The notes under the pieces were generated by a model. That model saw only the letters and a list, made by a program, of their open reading frames with translations. It made no database searches and was not told where the DNA came from. Shown here one piece after another: positions 1 through 6,142 of a stretch of 11,766 bases of DNA; position 1 is the first letter of the stretch; each line of letters opens with the position of its first letter. This stretch comes from Euperipatoides rowelli (Eukaryota > Onychophora > Udeonychophora > Euonychophora > Peripatopsidae). Where the stretch lies: assembly GCA_003024985.2 (NCBI GenBank), contig PXIH01S0034551.1; one strand, 5' to 3'. The position numbers and the translations under genes are program-made.

Positions 1-82
1 ATAAATTATTAACTAGTTAAGTTAAAAATTAACCATTATTTTAACTTTTTAACTTAACTTTAACTTTTTAACTCAGTTAATG
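1..82. repeat. End of a TTAAC-rich dispersed element (truncated by window start)
   Basis: The first 82 bases are built of TTAAC/GTTAA units in both orientations (AACTAGTTAAGTTAA, TTTAACTTTTTAACTTAAC, AACTCAGTTAATG). Such clustered subterminal repeats are typical of non-autonomous hAT-like elements, and 2563-3303 shows the same style with AGTAAC units. Only one end is in view. Confidence 0.35.
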
Positions 83-554
83 CTCATCATTGGTTCTACC
101 TAAATCAAACTAGACTCTATATAAATTACTCTTATCGTCCAACATTCGCATACCGGTATACAATTTTGCAGTTAAATTTTCATTTCAGATAAGCAAGTGA
201 TCCATATGTATATTTTGGTAAGACCATCTATATGTTAGATAGGATCTAATTTTATTCCATATTTCTTAGTTAAGTTGTTAGTGTTTTAAGAAAAACAGGA
301 CAGACAGATCGACAAGCCAGGTCCCATGTTAGTGTTTGTTGCAAGATTTTTCTTGTCAAAGTTTGCTATGGCCTTTGTGGATTATCTTGTCTGTATATTT
401 GTTGTCCTAAAACTTGAGGGGAGATAATCAAATAATATCCACAAATTAACATTTTCCTGTGTTTTTCAGTGTCAAATCCTATAGTTTGTTTTTTATTATT
501 ACAAAAATATACAACAAATATATACATATATAGTGTAGGCTATATACATAGCAG
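83..554. other. AT-rich non-coding DNA
   Basis: No gene seen. A loose inverted pair (ACAGGACAGACAGATCGACAAG near 295-316 against CTTGTCTGTATATTTGTTGTCCT near 387-409) might be an old short foldback element, but the match is imperfect. TA-dinucleotide sequence begins near 508. Confidence 0.5.
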
Positions 555-980
555 TATATGGGCGATTTCATCAAAATGTATCCTGGTGGTCCAAAATTTA
601 AAATTTTATGATTATTTTTAAGTTAAAGTTCTCATAAATAATCAGATTTTTAGAATTTAAATCTTCACTAACTATATTATTTACCATTTTCTTAAAATAA
701 CAGTTTAAAGTCAGATCTGGCTTGAGCAGATAACATTTTTACAAATTTGAATACATCCTTTTCTTCCAGCTACAATGAACGAAATTTTTTTTGCTTTTTA
801 GTGGTAACAACTGGGGACTGTGCTTATATTATTACCGTAATATACTGTACCTATTGATGAAAAAACTACATGTAATTGATAATTTATAGNTTATTAATTT
901 CAGAATAATTATTATTTAAGGAGGTTATGGACTTTTTATTTATTCATTAATTTGTGTAAATATTTAAACAAACATAAAGT

Positions 981-1496
981 ATGCATTCGAAAATGACATT
1001 AAAACTACAGAAATTTTTGGGGTCATCAAAAAAATTATGCAATGAACTACTCTTGAATACCAAGATGAGGTTCAAAGTGCTCTATGGAGCCAACACTCAG
1101 TCACATTGTATCACAGTAGCATCAATTGAAAACAAAATGTTTCCTTGTGTGCTCAAACACATCAGAAAAAAAATAAATCCACAAGCTTTTCTTTCCATTT
1201 TATATGAAAAACTTTATGAAAATGACTATAGCTATATATCCGAGGAAATAATATGGAGTGATGGGCCAACTTCCAAATTTAAGAACATGTTTATGATGAA
1301 TTTCTTGAAATTCCTAAGCAATAATATAAAAAGCCTTTTACACAGAAATTTGCTGCCACTTCACATGATAAAGGCATTGGATGGAATAGATGGAAATGCA
1401 AAATCACTTGTACGAAGACAAAGTCAAAAAAAGAATTCAAAGGTCATTATGCAGTCTTCCACTGATTTTGCTGGAAATTTACTTAAAAAATCATAG
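981..1496 (+). pseudogene. Remnant of a transposase-like invertebrate multicopy protein
   Basis: An open frame of 171 codons contains CITVASIENKMFPC, IIWSDGPTSKFKN (about residues 90-102) and ALDGIDGNAKSLVRRQS (about 131-147). From memory these match a multicopy, uncharacterised invertebrate protein family that carries SDG..S.FKN, then ATSHGKG, then DGIGG..K, likely acidic-residue transposase motifs. The ATSHGKG part is missing from this frame but appears as AATSHDKG in another frame (codons starting at 1349, about 1349-1375). The copy has therefore taken two compensating frame shifts and is non-functional. The frame stops at 1494-1496, and degraded coding-like text continues downstream. The ATG at 981 is simply the first Met, not a proven start. 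Confidence 0.5.
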
Positions 1497-1559
1497 TAGC
1501 CTGGCTACATCTTATACAGTATCTGAGGAAAAAATACCAAAATAAGGCCGAATGAGAAA

Positions 1560-1830
1560 GGGAAGTGTCGCCTGGAATCTTTCATGCCATATTATATACA
1601 AATCAGACTAGGTCCCTACCTAGAACTATTCAGAACAGCATGGCTGTTAATCCTTTCTTCATTGAGAATAAAATGGACACCATGACAATGGCAAAAAATA
1701 TCATCTCAAAGTTGGATATTGGGTAAAATTATTTCATCACTTTGACCAACAGTTATGAGATTATTGAACTGAAGGATAAAAATGTAAATGTATGGAAAAA
1801 TCTGGAAGTGGAAAATTCTACAAATGGCCA
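1560..1830 (+). pseudogene. Downstream coding-like debris of the same element
   Basis: One frame runs GIFHAILYTNQTRSLPRTIQ.. through ..MAKNIISKLDIG to a TAA at about 1723-1725. A second frame then reads LTNSYEIIELKDKNVNVWKN from about 1742. The composition is more protein-like than the surrounding DNA. This is what a C-terminal half broken by stops and frame changes would look like, and it lies inside the TIR-bounded element. I recognise no domain in it. Confidence 0.3.
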
Positions 1831-2461
1831 AAATATCCTGATAATTAATATCCTATTTGTGATAGGCTATTATTGCAAAAGCTTACCTGATGTCGCAGGA
1901 TCAATAGGCAATTTTGTTTTGAACATTCAGAACATTTTATATATATTTGAAACGGCTTTTAATGTCTATTATTGTTCACTTATAATTTTCAAAGTATTTG
2001 CTTTATGTAAAAATAACAATAAATGATAAAAAATTACAAATGAATATAAGCTAACAGTTTCAGTGTGTGTCCCGTACATGACATTGGATAATTTGGTGTG
2101 CCATAAGGCTATTAATTCTTGAAATAAAATATTTACATTGGTAAAGCATAAATCCCTACACAATAGAAATATTAATTATTTCTTTTAGTTGAAAAATTCA
2201 CAGAAATTTTCAAAAATGTTGATGAAGGTAAAGAATTAGACATTTACTGTGTACCGTACATGAGACATCATGAGATCGTTATTCCAAGTAGTTTTTATTT
2301 TTTTTTTAATTTTAATATAAATATTGGTAAATATGTAAAGAATACATTGTGCATATCAAACTTTCTGAAATATTCAAATACCTCGTATATGGATTTAGTC
2401 TCAAAAACTGAAAAATAATAATAAACCCGTCCCGTACCTGAGTCATGGAATCGCCCATATA

Positions 2462-2562
2462 CACATTATATACGGTGGAATGTATATATTTACAGTATAC
2501 GGTAGCCTATATGTATATATTTACAGTATATAGGCTATTTATAGTACAGTATACAGTATATA
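2462..2562. repeat. TA-rich simple sequence with ACAGTATA units
   Basis: Repeated TACAGTATA, GTATATA and GTAGCCTATATG units form a degenerate array. The string GTAGCCTATATGT occurs here (about 2500) and again at about 3308, on the far side of the element at 2563-3303. Confidence 0.6.
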
Positions 2563-3303
2563 TAGTGTTGGGGAGTAAGCCGAGTAACTTTTCAAAAGTA
2601 ATGAATTACTCTTAACAAATTACTTTTTTAAGTAGCTTGATAAATTACATTTTTGACAGAATAACTTTTACTCATGATTAGTACAATAATCAAGTAACTT
2701 TTATAAGCTAAGTTACTTTCAAAAATGAATTGTTTTTTTATTTATTCTTTCCATCTAAAATTTTTCTAGAACAAGGAATTTGTTAAAGTTTTACAAATAT
2801 CGCTAAACTAAGTTCAAACTGAAGGTATAAAGTTATGAACTTTATCTTTGTAACCAAAAGGCAAAGCTTTTTAAAAATACAAGTTTATTTTGTATATCTT
2901 TTGTACGATTTATTTTTATAATCAAATAATAGCAATTATAAAATACAGTAATATTGTATATGATTTAATTGATTTTGTTTTGAATATTTTTATTAAAGTG
3001 ATTTTTTTGTAAATTCATTATAAGCATTGAATGACCAATGATGTAATTTTTTGCTGAAATTTTGAGGTAAGTTGATTAAAAATAAAAAGGCCAACTCGTG
3101 GAAGGGGGGGGGGAGACATGTTATTTCTACATCAATGTTTTTTTTATTTGATAATAAAATCAATGCTTTTTACCTAGAACCAATTCAAAGTTGATGCTGT
3201 ATATTAACCCCCTATATCAATTTGACAATTTTTAATTGCAAATTACTTTGTAAAGTAACTTTACTTTTACTCAATTACTTTTTTTAGTACTTTCCCATCA
3301 ATG
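2563..3303. mobile_element. Non-autonomous hAT-like element (AGTAAC/ATTAC subterminal repeats)
   Basis: The left end TAGTGTTGGGGAGTAAG (2563 on) is followed by GAGTAACTTTTCAAAAGTAA and TTACTCTTAACAAATTAC. The right end, read inverted from 3303, is CATTGATGGGAAAGTACT, followed by AGTAATTGAGTAAAAGTAAC. Termini of the form CAGTGTTGGG plus dense GTAAC/GTTAC subterminal repeats are a common animal hAT MITE style. The interior (about 2710-3230) is AT-rich with a G11 run near 3105 and no ORF. I could not match an 8-bp target duplication, so the copy is old or the ends are off by a few bases. Confidence 0.55.
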
Positions 3304-3373
3304 TAAAGTAGCCTATATGTGTGTATACACTGTATGTACCAACGACTATATATACAGTATATAAACTATCTAT

Positions 3374-3381
3374 ACTGTATA
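3374..3381. repeat. Target site duplication, left copy
   Basis: ACTGTATA immediately before the CAAGGG terminus, identical to 3645-3652. The surrounding DNA is rich in this motif, so a chance match is somewhat more likely than usual. Confidence 0.6.
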
Positions 3382-3644
3382 CAAGGGCTTCCACAGGGGG
3401 GGCAGTCACCCCCCTGGAAAAATGAGATCAACCATAAATATAGGTATTTAATGTAAAGTTGTCCAACTTTAATAATATTACAAGTGTGAAGTATCAATTA
3501 ATGGTTAATATTTATAATGAAAAGTATAGATTCGTTGACTTTTTTCCTTACAACCAAAAAAAAAAAAAAAAAAAAGCTTATAAAAATATTTACAATCAAA
3601 ATTTTTCGCCCCCCCCCCTGAAATTTTTTCTGCGGACGCCCTTG
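3382..3644. mobile_element. hAT-type MITE with exact 8-bp target site duplication
   Basis: 263 bp bounded by CAAGGGCTTCCACAG (3382-3396) and its inverse CAAGGGCGTCCGCAG (3644-3630), 13 of 15 bases identical. The 8 bases on each side are the same: ACTGTATA at 3374-3381 and 3645-3652. A CA(A/G)GG start and an 8-bp duplication are hAT hallmarks. Just inside the left end is a hairpin CAGGGGGG...CCCCCCTG (3394-3416), and a C run lies inside the right end (3609-3618). No transposase is encoded. A frame open across 3459-3674 is fortuitous, crossing an A19 tract. Confidence 0.75.
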
Positions 3645-3652
3645 ACTGTATA
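3645..3652. repeat. Target site duplication, right copy
   Basis: ACTGTATA immediately after the CCCTTG terminus, identical to 3374-3381. Confidence 0.6.
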
Positions 3653-5381
3653 TATTGATATATACTGTATATAATACTGCATATGTACAGTATATGATAT
3701 AAACACTTTTAAGATATTTTTAAGTCAGTGTATATAAACCATATAAGTGTTTTATATACACTATATTGTTTATATTACTGAGTGTACCAATATTAACACT
3801 GTGCTGTTCATACTGTAAATTTATATTTGGTTCAAAGATTAACCTTGATTTTAGTTTAAATGCAAAATATGTATTTTGGTTAAACTACTTCCAACATTCA
3901 TAGCTCACATAAGATTAAATCAATGCTTAGGCTAATTTAGGCTAATAAAATGTCTAGAACTTGTACAGTGTATACTATTGAAACCTTCTAAGTTTTAAAC
4001 TAGCTAGATATTTAATCTGAATTATTGGAAGTTTAGAAAGATGCCCAATTCATTAAGATTTGGTTAAATTCTCTAGAGGAAGCTTAATGTGCTCAGCTAA
4101 AACAATCTATAAACAATAGTATACTATATATTAAAATATATTTAGGCTGTCGTGCATCCAGACTAATTATCCTTAAATCACATTAAAACTAAACTTTTTA
4201 ATACTAAATTTGTAATCCAATTTCTACGATTAAAGTAGCCTAATAGAACAATCCATTGAACATTGAGTTATCTGCTTATACTGTATATAAAAAAAAAATA
4301 TTTAATGTTTTTATGCATATAATCTAAAAGTAGGTCGTGATTTGAATAAGTTATAGAATGGATATTATTGTGAATAAAAAATATTTATGCAAGTGATGTG
4401 GATTATAATTTCTTTTGAAATTAAAGTTGATAAATAATTTTAAAAGATAATTTAAATAGATATGAAAGGGATTTAAATTTTGTAAAGTTTTCTGTTTTTA
4501 ATAAAATATGAAATGAGTTTAATGTGAATTAAAGATAATAGCATACACAAGACAAAGAAGTTTGTGTTGCAAATTAAAAAGGAGGAATAAAGTTGTGTAT
4601 TATTAAAAATCCAAATTATATAATGTAGAGGAAGAGAAGAGAAAAAGTGAGAAAAAAAAAAAAAGGGGGGGGGGGGGAGTTTGAAGCAAATTTTTTATTT
4701 TCATATTAGCAAAGCCTTCACCAGTGTTTGCCCAGGTCTTTTATATGTGGAAAACAAGCATTCACTTAATAACTGTAGGTTATAGTGTAATTAATTTTAG
4801 ACTATATAGGTTAGTGTGAAAATTATAAGACTGTGATAAAAAAAAAATTGTTTAATTTTCAATATAAAATTTATATTGTAGACAAAAATATTTATATACA
4901 GTACTTTACTATGTATTTGGCAGTATTTAATATTTTATAAGTGATCCCAAAATAATTTATTTTGCATTTAAACTTTAGTTTATTGTAGCCTATTTTATCT
5001 GTAACAAAATCAGTGTTAAGAACTCAGATCTTCTACATGTAATATACAATACAGTAAATTGAACATATTAGGCCTAAATAACCAATTTTGATTTCTCCAC
5101 CCCCAAAATTACATTGTCCAAGCAATCTTATCAAATAAAAATAAAAATTTATAGAAATATAATCTAATTTTTTAACACAATTTCATTTGTCTCTGTGCTT
5201 TTAAACCAATCAACTGCCAGGTTGATAGAATAAAAGTTTGGCACTAACTAGAGAACTATCTCTAGCCCCTCCCCCCCCCCCCTTCCCATCTTTGATATAT
5301 TTTAAGTGAACAGCCCTGTATAATATAACGCAATATGAGATACAGCAATGTTTAGTTTAGTTTTTTATAAAAAAAATGGAA
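3653..5381. other. Gene-free AT-rich DNA with homopolymer runs
   Basis: No ORF with recognisable content on either strand. It holds TA/ACTGTATA simple sequence at 3653-3780, an A13-G13 double run at 4652-4677 and a C12 run at 5271-5282. The two G/C runs face each other about 600 bp apart, but their flanks do not match well enough to call inverted ends. This is the intergenic DNA beyond the 3' end of the phosphatase gene. Confidence 0.6.
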
Positions 5382-5387
5382 TTTATT
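5382..5387 (-). terminator. Candidate poly(A) signal AATAAA of the phosphatase gene
   Basis: The plus-strand TTTATT here reads AATAAA on the minus strand, 427 nt beyond the stop codon. It is a plausible polyadenylation hexamer giving a 3' UTR of roughly 450 nt. In DNA this AT-rich the hexamer is also expected by chance. Confidence 0.35.
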
Positions 5388-5813
5388 CCAGTATAAAAAA
5401 AAACACTTTGTGCAATTTAAAGTATAAAAAGACTATTTTACATGTTTACAAGTAATATACACTCTGAAGAAAATTTCAGGAATGTCATAGATATACAGTA
5501 ATATACATACAGACAAGTGTATGTACATTATGAGGTAGGATATACTGTAGCCACACCACCCAGTGGTGTATTCTAGCAACGGGAGTTTAGCAAAATTTAT
5601 AATATTCTATTTTTACTTTTGGCACCCAAAGTTTTGCTCCCAGTGCAAAGTTCCTCCATAATGTCAAAGATTCTATTATTTAAATTTTATATGTACATTC
5701 AGCACCATAAGTTTACACTCGAGCATATCATGGTTCATAGATGACCCAGATTATCTCAGGGGTACAACAGATTTTAGCAGTCAAGTAAGACTTTGTCGAG
5801 ATTAAAGCATACT
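5388..5813 (-). other. Putative 3' UTR of the phosphatase gene
   Basis: The stretch between the TGA stop and the candidate AATAAA has no long ORF and is less AT-rich than the flanking DNA near the stop. It includes TA-rich strings such as TATACAGTAATATA near 5492. The extent depends on which poly(A) site is used. Confidence 0.35.
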
Positions 5814-6142
5814 TCATGTCCAATGAGAACACAGAATACCAGAGTCAGGACAACTTTTGGTGGGAGAAGTAAAATGTGACTGCTGACATAAACAATCCTG
5901 GCTAACCCCACATTCACAACGAGTTGTAGGACTTAGATTTAGTTTATGCTCAAAGTCCAAAAGTTGACCCATGAAGTTAAAGTTGGGTGAAATATTGGCT
6001 TTTTTCTTTTTTACAAAGTCATATGCATCATTCAAAGTCATTCTTAACGCGTGCATTAAATATGCTACTGTTACTGTCACCGAGCGACTGATTCCAGCCA
6101 AGCAGTGAACCAGCACTGCACAATTGTTATCCCTGGCCTCAT
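5814..6142 (-). CDS. DUSP6: Coding exon 3: phosphatase active site and C-terminal tail
   Basis: The exon encodes residues 265 (from its second base) to 373 and the TGA stop (5816-5814). Acceptor is TCTTTCAG|ATGAG with a good pyrimidine tract. It opens with [14 protein letters not shown] and contains the P-loop nucleophile C278 and R284, then the MKP-3 landmark [17 protein letters not shown] (316-332). After residue 335 the tail diverges from the vertebrate proteins as I recall them. It has two CxC pairs (C340/C342 and C348/C350), the short string HFTSPT and two more cysteines (362, 369). An ATG at the start of the exon sequence (6142-6140) is out of frame and incidental. Confidence 0.95.

Larger units (their letters stand above)
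555..2461 (+). mobile_element. Decayed DNA transposon with inverted ends and a broken transposase-like ORF
   Basis: The left end TATATGGGCGATTTCAT (555-571) is matched in inverse orientation by 2461-2445 (TATATGGGCGATTCCAT), 16 of 17 bases. Flanks are TA-rich, so the exact ends and the target duplication cannot be fixed; ATAT abuts GGGCGA on both sides. The right side carries three direct copies of a (T)CCCGTACATGA-like 12-mer: 2070-2081, 2252-2263 and 2430-2441, the last next to the terminal repeat. Between the ends lies a degraded coding region (981 to about 1810). Total length of about 1.9 kb suits a small class II element. I do not assign a superfamily. Confidence 0.6.

Noticed and set aside
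1969-2163. 64-codon minus-strand open frame inside the decayed transposon
   Set aside because: Low-complexity hydrophobic peptide with no recognisable motif, overlapping debris on the other strand.
2200-2420. Frame running VEKFTEIFKN..DEGKELDIYCVPYMRHHE with an acceptor-like TTTCTTTTAG before it
   Set aside because: It turns into Phe/Asn-rich low-complexity sequence, includes one of the subterminal repeats of the transposon, and has no recognised homology.
3459-3674. 71-codon plus-strand open frame
   Set aside because: It runs through an A19 tract and a C10 run and across the MITE boundary; the Lys and Pro runs come from the homopolymers.
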